64,000 nt of DNA from Perkinsus marinus ATCC 50983. Its lineage: Eukaryota > Perkinsozoa > Perkinsida > Perkinsidae. The notes under the pieces were generated by a model. That model was not told the DNA's origin. It did no database searches and worked only from the letters and a program-made list of their open reading frames with translations. A program made the translations under genes and the position numbers. Below, one piece after another: positions 10,149 to 21,574 of this stretch. Each line of letters begins with the position of its first letter. Within the stretch, counting starts at the first letter, position 1. The stretch is taken from assembly GCF_000006405.1 (NCBI RefSeq), contig NW_003207677.1:902848-966847 (forward strand), written 5' to 3'.

Positions 10149-11015
10149 ATGTTGTTCTCGTCCTCGTTGATAGTTATTGAAGCCTTGTCTATGGCTACCA
10201 GTATCGTCGCCTATCTCCTATCGCGATCGGCTTTTGTTGGCATTCATGTCGTTTATCTGTATTGGTTGAACTTCATTTTCAACGACCCGTTCGGTGTTGG
10301 TGGGAATACTATGGATGCGAGAGAAATCCTCCCATACGGGGAGTGTACACATTTTGACCCGGGGGCTTTCGTCGCGAACATCGGCTCATTTCTGATATTC
10401 TCGGTGCCGCATTCTCTGCTGGCCAGAACTGCAGTGAAAAAGCGCCTTGGTCTATACAACAAGCCATACGAGAGACCTCTGTTCGCCTTCATGAGCCCGA
10501 TAACTTGGTTCCTTAGTATCCACACCTGGACTCCCTTTGACAACTGCGCTCGATTCGATATCACCAACATCAGCGCCGCTCAAGTCCTCGTGTTTGGTGG
10601 TATATTCCTTCTGGCTAACTTGTATTTACTTGGTCTCCTGTACACTCTGCCAGATCATATCCTTGGGACCAGTCATTATAAGTATTGCGAGGGTGAAAAG
10701 CATGCTCATAAGCTGCTGACGAACTTCCCTTATAATCTGGTTCGTCACCCATCGTCCGCGTCCTTCTTATGGATGTATTGGGCCCTCCCAGCGTACACTG
10801 GTAACCATCTTCAGCTCGCCGCGTTATGGACCATCTACATCATACCGGCCACGCTGTTATTCGAAGAGGGTGGCCTTAGGGGACCCACAGGGGAGTTTGG
10901 TGAAGCTTATGAAGAATACGCTAGTAAGGTGAATGCCTTCACCCCGAGCAAGTATTCTATCGCCACTATTTTCGGTTGTCCGATGGGGATTAAAGCCAAC
11001 GGCAAAAGCGCGTAG
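10149..11015 (+). CDS. NnrU/ICMT-like membrane methyltransferase
   Basis: Single-exon gene of 288 aa. Six or so hydrophobic segments. The C-terminal part carries the isoprenylcysteine-methyltransferase-like signature: NLVRHPSSASFLWMYWALPAY, a hydrophobic stretch, LLFEEGGLRG and FGEAYEEYASKVNAFTP. This matches the layout of the NnrU/MddA group (RHP...W..P...FEE.L....GE.Y..Y). In that superfamily the RHP and the E-E pair help bind S-adenosylmethionine. NnrU homologues act in denitrification and MddA methylates methanethiol; which substrate applies here cannot be told. An ATG at 10149 with clear coding bias is the likely start. Confidence 0.72.
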   Translation: MLFSSSLIVIEALSMATSIVAYLLSRSAFVGIHVVYLYWLNFIFNDPFGVGGNTMDAREILPYGECTHFDPGAFVANIGSFLIFSVPHSLLARTAVKKRLGLYNKPYERPLFAFMSPITWFLSIHTWTPFDNCARFDITNISAAQVLVFGGIFLLANLYLLGLLYTLPDHILGTSHYKYCEGEKHAHKLLTNFPYNLVRHPSSASFLWMYWALPAYTGNHLQLAALWTIYIIPATLLFEEGGLRGPTGEFGEAYEEYASKVNAFTPSKYSIATIFGCPMGIKANGKSA

Positions 11016-11501
11016 AGAGATATGAACGGAAAAGTTATAAACATTTTTTGAGTTGAATTGGGTGGTTTTTCTGCTGGTACTTCTTGACAACCCGATGAGT
11101 CGATTTATAGTATGCTTATTATTGGAGCCGTTGCCATATCGTGTCATTCTTAGCCTTCCTGTGGCCGCTTTTGCGTTGATAGTACGGAGGTATTTTGGTC
11201 ACTCCAATTGGGTTTTCCAATGTACAAGTTGACTGGTGTTGAAGTCTCATGACGGGATAGTTCTGTGTAGGGTAATACTCCCCGCGGTAAATTATTAAAT
11301 ACATGCTCATGGCGTGCACAGAATTACCTCTGACTTTGTAGTGACAGCGACCCCTTCGACTCCTCTGAACGCCGTCAACCCAATTCTTGCACGCATGCGC
11401 AAGCAGTAAAAAGTTTGGGGCGAGCGAGAAATGCTTCGAAGTATTCGTCTAGGAGGCACTGTTGGGAAAGACAATCTGTCTGCAGTGGTATTGCATTAGA
11501 A
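11016..11501. other. intergenic, nothing recognised
   Basis: No exon or repeat found between the methyltransferase gene and the next small gene. Confidence 0.4.
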
Positions 11502-11904
11502 ATGGGCGGGAGACGTCTACTCCACGGCAACTACTTCACCCGTTATCTCTTCGGCTCCCTCGCGGTTATATGGATCGCTGAGTATGCTGCTGCCTGCCAA
11601 TACGGGGTATTACACGAAGTCTGCACATCGAACATGCCTCATCCTAACCTACTTTGTATCTTGCTCGCTCAACCTTTAGATACCGCGCCATCGCAACCCC
11701 AATTGGATGTGGTCCTGGTGGCTCGAGAAGCAGAACCAGATAAAGAACGTGAGTCGTCATCACTATCATCGACCAGATTCTCTACTCCCATACTAGGGTG
11801 AGATCCCCGCCAACACTCCGGGTTATGCTATGGTCAAGTGGAATAACGAGGCCGAACAGAGGTGGCTTAAGACCCTCAATGTGGAGGCCATGAATGAGGA
11901 GTAG
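11502..11904 (+). CDS. 93-aa single-TM protein, unrecognised
   Basis: Three exons (11502-11606, 11680-11748, 11797-11904) join in phase 0 to give 93 aa. Residues 15-33 form a probable membrane segment (YLFGSLAVIWIAEYAAACQ). They are followed by a Trp-rich block (NPNWMWSWWLEKQNQIK) and a soluble tail (GEIPANTPGYAMVKWNNEAE). Size, topology and the basic N-terminus resemble small accessory subunits of mitochondrial inner-membrane complexes, but I cannot place it in a family. Both introns are canonical GT-AG (73 and 48 nt). Confidence 0.62.
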
Positions 11905-12586
11905 CATACGCTATTGTCTGTCGTGGAGACTTTTGGATTTTAGGTTCGCGAGGCGTCGGGAGGCGTATTATAAAGGGCATGGTCATGGTCACCAAGGACA
12001 CTAATATGTCTATTTTTGCTCATTGTTATCACATCCGTACGCTAGGGCGTCGGGATAGGACCATCACTTGATATGGACATTTTGATGTGGTACATGTTGC
12101 GCTGTAGTCCAGGAGGGACACGACACAATAGCAATAATGACCCAACGTTGCTTTTCTTCCGAAGTGGGCCACTTGTTCTGTCTGCCCAACGTTGCTTGGG
12201 TCAGTTATCAATGACTCAGCAAACTTCTGAGATAACACTGAAGCGGATCGTTTCCTGAATCGCCTTACACTGTCCCTACTAAATTGTGAGATGCTTTCAA
12301 ATATGATAATTTCTTATACATCTGTATGATCTATATTTTACTCGTCTCAAAGGGCACACCATGAGTAGTCAAGGCTTAGAAATGTTTAACATGGATCGGT
12401 GATGAATCAGCGCTGTCAATGGTGGTATAGCATACTGGCTAAGATTTCCACACGTCCAGGATGGATGGAAAATGACCACGGACGAGAAGTATCGCTGAGG
12501 GGACCCCAACGGCGGGAATCACCATTACTATCCACCTCAATCGTGTGGCTTCTAGAAGAGTTCTCTGTTGATAGTAATTGTTTTAC
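11905..12586. other. intergenic
   Basis: No gene seen. CCCAACGTTGCTT occurs twice (about 12142 and 12187), the second followed by GGG so that a short hairpin is possible. Confidence 0.4.
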
Positions 12587-15079
12587 ATGTCGAAGTTGCC
12601 AAAGCTTCCCCAAGGGCAAAAAGTCTACGTCTACTACGGTTCTGCAAGTGGACGGTCAGAGGAAGCGGCGTTCGATCTGTGGCGGGAACTGAAGTCCCTG
12701 AAGTACCCCACAGTCCAGTTTAGTGGTCCACAGGCGTTGGATGCTGTATCGCTCGAGGAGATCTTCAATGGGGAGGATAAGACGGTATAGGAGCATCTTG
12801 CTGGTCAGCAGCGTTGGAGCCTGTTGGTAGTAGGTCATATTCATAGTATCTACAACCGGCCAAGGGGACTGTCCTGAGAACATGTCTGTGTTCTGGAAGA
12901 AGCTTAAGGGCGGCATCGTGGGTAGAGGAGGCGGACGGTCAACTAATAGGCTTCCTGATTGTGCTGTTTTTGGTCTTGGTGATAGCAAGTAATAGGGCAG
13001 TGCTTATGGGGTTTGGGTTATTGTTATGGAAATGCTCAAAGATCTCTCCTGGCTTGTTCTTGATGTTCTACCGAGGGATATCTTAAAAATAAGAGTAGTA
13101 AAGACTCGAATCTCGAGCCTGCTCATAGCTCGTAGTTACTTATTGTAGCCTATTGGCTCGGTGGATATGAATTTCATTTATAACGACTGTCGAGGTAAGG
13201 CTCCGTAGTGGAATCGTTGTGGGAAGATCTACTAACATGGGGAAGTAGAGAATCGACAAGAGGGGGGTTATTTTGCGTGTGCCCCTCAAAGGGACCACGG
13301 CTCGTTACTTTATCATCTCGGCCTCCCTATAACTCAGCTTGGCGTTCTATTGGCCCATCTGCCAGAGGTGTCAATTCGAATGTATAGATACAAGTACTAC
13401 AACGTGGTGTCCAGGAGGCTGTATGGCATGTTGAAGCGTCTGGGCTGTAGTATGGTCCATCGACTGGGCTGTGGTGATGACCAACATGACTTCGGCTATG
13501 AACAGGAGTTCGATCCGTGGTTGGCCGACCTCTTAGGAGGTAGTACTCCTCTCACCAACACCCTCCTTGTCGTACACAGTTCTTTTCAGTCGAGCCCGAT
13601 GTCCAATCACGGAAGCGGCAGCCCCTTGAGAAGACTCTGTATGAGGTCCGGCCGTGGACTGAGGGTCAGCTTTTGGGCCGAACTTCGACCGACCGACAGC
13701 ACAAGTTGGCTACAGTTTTATGGCGGAGATGTCTCACACCTTGTCGCGAACCAAAAGAGGCTATTCACCTCCTACGTCTCTTCCTGCCAGCCGGGCATTG
13801 GGTCTACAAACCTGGAGATGTCTGCAAGGTCTGGCCCGAAGTCGACTTTGATATTGTGACAAAGTTCGTGGAGGACACTTTGGGACGGCAGTTGACCGAC
13901 ACTGTCGTGATAGAGCCTCGGTCCCAGTCTAAAGAGTTGGCCCAACGGTTGCCTTGTGGTCAGCCTCTAACTCTCGGGGATATCTTTTCTAAGTATTTGG
14001 ATATTACTGCTATTCCAGGAAGGTACTTCTTCTCCATCATGGCCGAGTACGCAGACGAGGCTTTGAGGGAATACGAGGCCGGCATGGCCCTCCAGGAAGA
14101 GATTGAACTACTGCGGGACAAGTTGGTCGAGTTCGGTTCTCGTACACCAGATGGGAAGAATAAGCGCTTCGAGTACTGCGAGGCGGAGCAGATGTCGTAC
14201 GCGGATGTCCTGTGGGATTTCCGTCGGATCAGCGTCCCTTTGGACCGGTTGTTGGAGTTGATACCACCGATAGCCCCTCGCAGCTATTCCCTGGCTAGCT
14301 GTCCAGACCTTCATGCCTTCTGGAGGGCCATGCCGTTTGGACCGGGGCCACGGCTCGGTGGTCTGGAGTTTGACTTGTGTGTCGGACGGGTCACGAGGAC
14401 CACGCCCCTGTTGAGGGTAAAGAAGGGCCTGGCTAGCACGTATTTGACGAAACTTCAAAAAGGGGAGTCGGTGAGAATCGAACTCGCGCGGGGTCAGACT
14501 CTTGAGAATAGCGGCGTGGACGATCCCCGGACTCCGCTATTCCTGATGGCGGTTGGTACTGGTGTAGCGCCTATCAGGGCCCTAGTCCAGAAGCGCCTCC
14601 TCCAGGTGTGGCATGCCCAGCGTTCGGATCGTCTTGGCCGTATCGATGTGGTCCTTGGTCACCGGCACCCTCACCAGGACTTCCTTTTTGGACAAGAATG
14701 GCAGACCATTGTTGACAGCTTTCCGGACCTCTTTAGAGTGGTCGCTGCCTGGAGCCGACCGGACGATCAAAATGTTGTCGATCTGGTCAAGTCTGATGAT
14801 GCCAATAACAGTTATTGCTACTCTGATCTCAAAAGTGATCCCCTGCCAGAGCATTTGGTCGGCAGGAAAACTTGGATTCAGGACGTGTTGAAGGCGTGGG
14901 CGTTCGATTGGCCAGTGGTCCTCTCCCAAGGAAGTCGTACCAAAATGGTCTTGGGAGGCAAAAGCCATCCTATGCCGATGCAGGTTTGGCAGACCCTCAG
15001 CGAGCTGTCCCCGGGAGGAGAGGTGGATCTGGACAGGGCCCGCAAGCAAGGCCGCTACTTCACTGACACTTGGGCTTGA
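12587..15079 (+). CDS. NDOR1: NADPH-dependent diflavin oxidoreductase (Tah18/NDOR1)
   Basis: Transfers electrons from NADPH through FAD and FMN to the anamorsin/Dre2 Fe-S protein at the start of cytosolic Fe-S cluster assembly. Exons 12587-12784, 12834-12988, 13388-13539, 13590-15079 give 664 aa. Domains in order: flavodoxin fold (VYVYYGSASGRSEEA, STTGQGDCPENM, FGLGDS, then LGCGDDQHDFG...DPWL, as in NDOR1); connecting and FAD domain (RSYSLAS FAD motif, where most relatives have R.FS); NADPH domain (GTGVAPIRALV, LGHRHPHQDFLF) and the family C-terminus RYFTDTWA. The NADPH-binding AGNAKSMP block is read here as LGGKSHPMP. The 399-nt second intron is unusually long for the window. Confidence 0.92.
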
Positions 15080-16984
15080 ACTGTATATACCACTATCGTT
15101 GCATTCCTTGTAGTATTGCTATGTTGGACACTGTCATTGTTCCTTATAAGTTGCTGGCACTAGTCTCTGTCGTGTTAATATTAGTCTATGGGGGGAGGGC
15201 AGCACCAGCAAGCCTTGGAATCACGATACATCAATTCGTAGTCAGCGCGTTCATGTGCTTCAGCGGCCTTCTCATGGGGTAGTAGATCACCTCAGCGGGT
15301 CACCTCTCTGTCCCTGCACTACAGCTTGATAGTGGCACATTACATAGTGTAACCTTCCCTAAAACACCCAGACTCCACAGGCGGCGAATGCCCGACAGAG
15401 GACCATATCGAAACTCTTGTAGGTATGGCAATTCAATAACAGTTCCAGTTCCGAGTTATTCGACAACACTTTCCCCTCTGCCCACACGAATCGATAGCCT
15501 GTCTTCCGTCAACACTACCAGCTCGTTACACGGGAATCCCCTGGAAATTTGACAATATTAAAGCCTCAAATGACATGAAAACTGTTCGAGACATCTCAGT
15601 TTTCAAGTAGTATCCTTCTGCCAGCACACGCATCGTCAACTATCATTCGGAAATCCCCATCAGATTGGCACATGCGTGAGCACCAGGAAAGACGGGATGA
15701 GAATAGGATATTGTTCGTGTGGCCAAACTCAACAGCAGGGCACGTTAAAAAGCATCGAGCTACTACGGCTCGTAGGTGATCCAATAGTAGCGAGCAACAC
15801 ATGCTCCTGAGGAGGTGCTCCATAAATGGACCGCCAACCTCTGTACGCTCTTTTCAAGCATCTCTCGCTACTTCTTAACCATGTATCTGGCATTAACCGA
15901 AAGCGTCGCTTGTCTAGTGCAGGAGGGACTCACATTGCCGAGACGTAGATGAAAATGGCAACTGGCCAGAACATAGAATGGGTGTTGATCATAAGCTCAG
16001 CGAAAGGGGTTGCAGGGTCGTGTCCACCCCAGTCGGTCCTGGCCGGCCACGGAATGTCCGCTCGAGCAATTGAGGGGGATAATAACTAACACAGAGCATC
16101 TTATTGAGAGGGACTGATCATCGATGACTTACCGGATTCCTTCTTGGTCTCCCACTAGCTCTGGCAACCGCATTGGACATCAAAGACGACACAGAAGTGA
16201 TCCTGAGAAGTTGTTAAGATCGATCACCTAGAGAGGTTGGGCCTCACCTAGCCAGATCAGCAACTTCGGGAGGGGGCTGGGAGGCAGTCGGAGGACGACT
16301 GAAAGTCATATCGAAGAACCGATCAGCTGAGGAAAGACATCATGATCCCGCAACGAGCCGTATGCACAAGATAGCAAGGTGAGATACGTCGTACGGCCAA
16401 CCTGACTAAGGTCATCAGGAGGTATCTTATCAGTGAAGGATGCCATACCGCTCGCAGTGTGTCGCAATCTAGCCTGACTCTCTAGTCACAGTAATAGAAG
16501 TCCGGTGCGATCCAAATCAACTCAAGCCGGTTGGGATGTTCGGGCGATGCAATAAAGAGACATTCTCATAGAAATATGCATATCCCGAGCGAGCCAGAAA
16601 CAGGCAGTAGGAGTCTAACAAGTCGGCTCGCAAGTGATGCAGGTCCACTTTTGCAATGTTCTGAATGGAGGCTAGTTTATGAAAACTGTGAGAACGACAC
16701 AGTCCCAGGGATGCTGAAACTGCAGAGGAGCCGTAGGGCGGAATCGGCAAGAAAAGTGAACCAAACGACGAGCCCGATCCATGATTCTGTACACACGCAT
16801 GAGCAAAACATGTGATTGCGAAGCTCACGCGTTGTGGTAAAACTAGTTGCTCGGCCTATCGAGTCGAGGGGAGGAGAACGGATCGTACAAAGTTGCAGAC
16901 ACCACACCTCATGAAGGATACTCAAAGGCAACAGACTTGCTGAGAGGTGTGTATAACGATCACAAAACAGATATAACATCACTT
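15080..16984. other. no confident gene; small TM ORF at 15121-15282
   Basis: Only scattered short frames. A 53-codon frame at 15121-15282 encodes two hydrophobic stretches and could be a micropeptide or noise. No repeat or RNA family recognised. Confidence 0.35.
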
Positions 16985-17055
16985 GCATCATTGGTCTAGT
17001 GGTAGAATACAACGTTGCCATCGTTGTGACCCGAGTTCGATTCTCGGATGATGCA
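16985..17055 (+). tRNA. trnG-GCC: tRNA-Gly(GCC)
   Basis: 71 nt without intron. Acceptor GCATCAT pairs fully with ATGATGC, followed by discriminator A. Anticodon stem CAACG/CGTTG and loop TTGCCAT with anticodon GCC at 17017-17019. T-arm CCGAG-TTCGATT-CTCGG. A-box (TGGTCTAGTGG) and B-box (GTTCGATTC) are intact. The sequence is identical to the minus-strand copy at 25301-25371. Confidence 0.96.
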
Positions 17056-17676
17056 GTTTAATCCACAAAAGAAGGAACATAGTCCTACTGTTTGTATTAA
17101 ACCCACGCATACGCCATATACCCCGAATCGATGTCTAGTTCCACAGCGCCTAGCGACCTTCGAGCAAATACCAATAAGGCATGGACTACCGGAGCGAGCC
17201 TCATGCCTACATCCGGCATTTCACCCACTCGAAGGACAACAGCTACTCTATTCTCAGGATGAGTCAACAAATATACAGGAACGGTTGAGAACACACTCAT
17301 CGAGAGTGAAACCATATTTAGAGACGTATTCGACCTCCACTTGATGGGTATAGAGACGACCACCGATGACTCGACTGCCAATGCTACGATCACTGAACTC
17401 ACGAAGGTAATCGTCAGTAGCTAGGTAAGACTGCGCGACACACTCATCAACAGAGGTATCCACTGTTCGCCGTTGTAAACATACAGGTGACTAATCAAAC
17501 GGCGCCGTATGGGCAGTAGGCATATCCAAGCACTAAAAACAGCTGAGCAAAAAACGACAGTGAGAAAAGGCACTAGTAATAATAACACGGCATAGAGATA
17601 ATCAGAAGAAACACATGATAGTAGACACGGCAACTGCGACGAGAAAGAACTAGGTCAACTAGGCAGAAACGGATCC
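17056..17676. other. no recognisable gene
   Basis: Flank between the tRNA and the assembly gap. Open frames on both strands have no family signal. Confidence 0.35.
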
Positions 17677-17776
17677 NNNNNNNNNNNNNNNNNNNNNNNN
17701 NNNNNNNNNNNNNNNNNNNNNNNNNNNNNNNNNNNNNNNNNNNNNNNNNNNNNNNNNNNNNNNNNNNNNNNNNNNN
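17677..17776. other. assembly gap (100 N)
   Basis: Exactly 100 N, the conventional length for a scaffold gap of unknown size. Features that cross it cannot be judged. Confidence 0.98.
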
Positions 17777-18390
17777 CGATAGTAAACCCACAGCCGACTT
17801 CACTGATCGTCCCCTTGCCCTCGACACAACGTTGGACCAAAGGGTAGACAACGAAGTAATTCTGGAATAGAACTATAGCAGAGGGGGATCTTCATAAGAC
17901 TAACCTGGTCAGGTCTTCTACTCGACGTTGTGTACCATCCTCTGGGGAGAACATCGGCATATAAGAGAGAATCACAACTACCACAAGGGAGGGCCGACAA
18001 GATCACCAAGCACTATATATCATTATCCTAATCGTCAGCGACCTATACAGCTCACACTTTACATACTAATAAAATATGCGGTGAATGGATCACACGAGTG
18101 TCTAGGCGATGCTTTCATCATAAACTATGAACACGTACATACGTAGTAGACGAGGAGCAAACGGTAACTCGACAAAGAGTGTATGGTATTGGGAGAATTA
18201 CTGCATGGGAGTCGTCACGCCTGGTCCGTTACGTCGGTTGCCCACCCAGCCTTAACGTAATTGTAGAAGTCGGAGCGGCTCAAATTGTAACTGACCATTA
18301 CAATGAGGGAACTCTACTGAGGAGAAGAGGCGAAACCACAAGCATGAATGCGGAAGAGCACTCCTCCTAGTAGAAGCCTCTTCGAGACGC
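17777..18390. other. no recognisable gene
   Basis: 3' flank of PSF1. Short frames only. Confidence 0.35.
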
Positions 18391-19550
18391 TTACTCCCTG
18401 TCCCTATCGTAGAAATTCACCTCGCCGGTGAGCAAAGACCGATGGTGAATTTCTCGGTTGGGCCGAATTGCTATCTCGGGGACAGGTGGAGGTGGCTGTA
18501 GATCAGAAGTCAGATCTAAAACCCTGCTATACCGTGACTCCCTCGTGAATCCAATCATGTACCTGATGACCAGAATCGATCGCGGTGAGGAGGAGGAGCA
18601 CTAGTGGAACTTACTCTTCTAAGAGGTCTGAGTACTTATAGACAAACTTCCGTTCAGCCGGGGAAAGGCGTCGACCGGCGATGGTATCACCTGCCGCCTT
18701 CACCCCAGACGACCCATCCTCTCCACCATCAGTAACCTGAAGACAACAACAACAAAAACGAATCAAACGATGACCACTTTGATACATGAATACGTCTATA
18801 TTCATACCCTGTACGAGCATAGTAGTGGCCATTACTACTCCCTCACTGTTCGAGATAGTGATGGCTGGATAACCTCACCGAAATTCAATTCTTCTCGTGT
18901 TTTCGACGGTAGTAGTCGCTACGATACATGATAATTCTACGTCATAACGCACATATACTCTACTACTTCACAATAGTAATGCTACAATAATGCAACCTAT
19001 CAACATCATCTTCCGTTTCGATGGATTTATCAATTGAGACATAAGGCACAGAGTCGATAGTACTGGTCGAGGCCCTATGAGGTCAGCCAACACATAGGCC
19101 GAGCCAGCTTGCCATCGAAGACACATGAGCACATCTAGTCGATATTGGAGGTAGGCCAAAACGCCTGAGGGCAATGAGGATATGAGTTGGCCAGAAGGAG
19201 GGCGTACATTGTCGATTCCGAAGAATGGCGTCCAAGTAGACGACAGGGCTCAAGGATGCTCTCTTATTCGTCTTGTTGCTACCACCAAAATCATCATCGT
19301 CATTGGCAGGCAGTCGGCTGGCCACGTGTTGTGCAAGCAGAAGCCTCTGGAACAGGTCACCTGAATGAGAGCGAATACAGGGGTCCATGATTCGGGTTAG
19401 GGTACCCATTTCCTTCACAACCGAGCGAATCTTCTGGGCATCGTAATTAGGCAACCACTCGGACTCTCTGGCGCTTCGTACCAGACTGACAGCGTTGGCA
19501 GTGAGGCCACCGAGAGACGAGGACGATGGAGCTTGCTGAGGTGGGCTCAT
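18391..19550 (-). CDS. PSF1: GINS complex subunit PSF1
   Basis: Subunit of GINS, which with Cdc45 and Mcm2-7 forms the replicative CMG helicase. Exons read on the minus strand: 19550-19208, 19164 to about 19085, 18736-18615 and 18562-18391. Diagnostic parts: the N-terminal helix (ANAVSLVRSA), LRNRQC joined across the 43-nt intron 19207-19165 to VLAYLQYRLDVLMCLRWQAGS, then LSPAERKFVYKYSDLLEEYM and the short beta-rich C-terminus (PPPPVPEIAIRP...). Exon 1 has about 25 residues more than usual before LRNRQC, so an extra intron (GTGACC...GGCCAG) may be present. The exon 2 to exon 3 interval was not fully resolved. The C-terminal exon folds into an attractive stem by chance of coding. Confidence 0.85.
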
Positions 19551-19830
19551 GGGGTGATGACCAATAACAACATTGCAAAAGGAATATTGAAGATGGGATG
19601 AATGGGTTCATTCCGGACCTACTTTGAATCTTTGATCGATATTCGAATCTTGCTCACACTGCATAAATTTCATACCTGTTGTTGAAGCCACGGCCCCCGA
19701 CGGAATGAATCATCGTCTACTGCTTAGATTCAATTCAGTTCATGAGCATCACTCCCATCGACCTGCCCGTCCAAGACGAACACTGACTGCGGAGGGACTT
19801 GCGTGCTGCTATCGTCTCAGTTGTTCGGAG

Positions 19831-19848
19831 AATTTCGTGGCGCGCGAC
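19831..19848 (+). repeat. motif B copy upstream of UBE2J
   Basis: AATTTCGTGGCGCGCGAC followed by ATTTTTCAG, as if at the 3' end of a 5'-UTR intron of the E2 gene. Confidence 0.8.
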
Positions 19849-19945
19849 ATTTTTCAGAGTTCATGATCTCGAGAGACTCCAAAATTTGTCTCACAGATTC
19901 AGGATGGAGGCCAATTTTTCAAAGTTGATTTTTCTACTTTGTACA

Positions 19946-21220
19946 ATGGCGACTACGAACAGCAGTAGTAGCGGCTCTCACGTAAACGCGTCGAGCCAGA
20001 CGATACGGCGTATTCAAAGGGAAATCCTAGAGATTCAGCGCAACCCCAGCAGCAATTGGACTGCCTCTCCCAGTAATAACCATATTTCGCTAAGGCTTGC
20101 CTTTGACCATCGACTCTGCAGCTGCCGATAGCATCTTCGAGTGGCACTATACGTTCAAGGGACCGCCGGGGACTGAGTTCGAAGGTGGACGCTATCATGG
20201 CCGAATCGTTTTGCCCAGCAATTACCCGTTCGGACCGCCGGTCATCATGGTAAGCTGCTCGAATGCACCGGTGCATGAGTATCTTCGTTCAGTTATTAAC
20301 CCCGAATGGTCGTTTTGAAGTTAATAAGAAAATATGTTTGTCGATCTCAAGTTATCATCCCGAGTTGTGGCAGCCGGCCTGGGGCATTCGAACCATTATG
20401 GAAGCTCTCAGGAGCTTTATGCCCACTCCTGGTGAATCTCCACTCTCTCACCGATTTTGAATCCTACATCTGCGCTCCATTCAGGTGAAGGAGCCATCGG
20501 CGCGTTGGATTGGCCGGCAGAGACTCGTCGACAGTTGGCCGAGGAAAGCCGAGCGTGGACGTGTAAAATGTGCGAGGTAGTAGCGGTTGTCGATGGGTTG
20601 GAAGTCGGCGTTTATATATCCTTCCTAGGCGTCCAATGAGGACCTCTTGCCGGGAGGCGACGACGATAAAGAGGATCTTCCCCAACAGGACAGTGATGAT
20701 ACTGAGGATGTGCCCAAACCTATGGCTTTCGTAGCCCTCAATAATGAGGAAGAGTTGCCAAGTGAGAAGCGCTGTTTTTACACTGCAGGATGAGGGTCAA
20801 GGTTGTTGCCTATAGGTAGCCCAAAGAAGGCAATCGACGATACACCCGAGACACCCACTCCCACTGGAAAGCAAACAGATTCTCCTGGCGGCAATGCAGA
20901 TGAACAGAGCAGTGCGGCGGCGTTAGCCAGGCGTCCACCTAGGAAGATGTCGATGCTCATGCAGGTGGGGTCTTGCTCTGTTACAAGTGCCTTTCAGGGC
21001 TACTGAGGTATTTGTCGTATTCAGTTGCTGCAATTGCCAAGGAATTCGGAGGAATCTGGGTTGTTCCTGATCAACCTTGGAGTAATGCTGGTCCGCTGCG
21101 AGAATTGTCCCTAATGATTCCTCTGCTCAGATATTAGCCGTCATAGGTTTCGCAATAGCCCTCATCGTCGACTGCTTCAGACATCCCCCAGAAGCGTTCA
21201 TCGGCCCTAGTGGTCAATAG
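19946..21220 (+). CDS. UBE2J: tail-anchored ubiquitin-conjugating enzyme, UBE2J type
   Basis: E2 enzyme of ER-associated degradation. Eight exons (19946-20072, 20122-20249, 20293-20431, 20485-20576, 20629-20761, 20816-20964, 21025-21090, 21131-21220) give 307 aa. The UBC core reads FEWHYTFKGPPGTEFEGG, YHGRIVLPSNYP, then NGRFEVNKKICLSISSYHP with the catalytic Cys, WQPAWGIRT and the UBE2J-specific GEGAIGALDWPAETRRQLA. An acidic, Pro/Thr-rich linker follows. The last two exons encode a single C-terminal membrane segment (LFLINLGVMLILAVIGFAIA plus ALIV) with a short lumenal end, matching the Ubc6/UBE2J tail anchor. All introns are GT-AG, 40-60 nt. Confidence 0.93.
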
Positions 21221-21574
21221 GGAATGCTCCTTGCCCAAGATGGACTCGCAGCCATCAGAGAACTGACCCCAGTTCTAATCCCAGGGAGGGTATTTTATTC
21301 ATGTACTATAGCATAGACCATTATCAGCTTTTGTGGAAGAGTAGATTCGCTTACTGTGGTGTGTTCTTCTACTCGCAGCCTCTTGTGTTCGACACTTCCA
21401 CCGTCTATTACCGGTAACTGTCTGGTAGTTGACGATGACGTGTCTTATACGTTTTTATCCACACTAGTGAGATCACCGATAGGAGGATATCCGTGTTGAG
21501 TTCAGCAAAGGGGGATGAGGTTCTCTGCAGCATTTTTGGGGTCCTGTCATTGTTAACCGATTTTTCTCCTTCAA
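21221..21574. other. intergenic, nothing recognised
   Basis: Between UBE2J and the Cx9C gene. No exon or repeat seen. Confidence 0.4.

Noticed and set aside
14473-14486. GAGAATCGAACTCG in the NDOR1 exon, identical to the tRNA-Gly T-arm complement and flanked by GT...AG
   Set aside because: The 27-nt interval encodes VRIELARGQ, which aligns with the conserved strand of diflavin reductases; too short for an intron. Kept only as a curiosity beside the intronic T-arms.
18392-18490. Apparent structured RNA: nested stems CTGTCCC/GGGGACAG and GAAATTCACC/GGTGAATTTC
   Set aside because: The minus strand of this stretch encodes the conserved C-terminus of PSF1 in the correct frame and phase, so the pairing is most simply a by-product of coding sequence.
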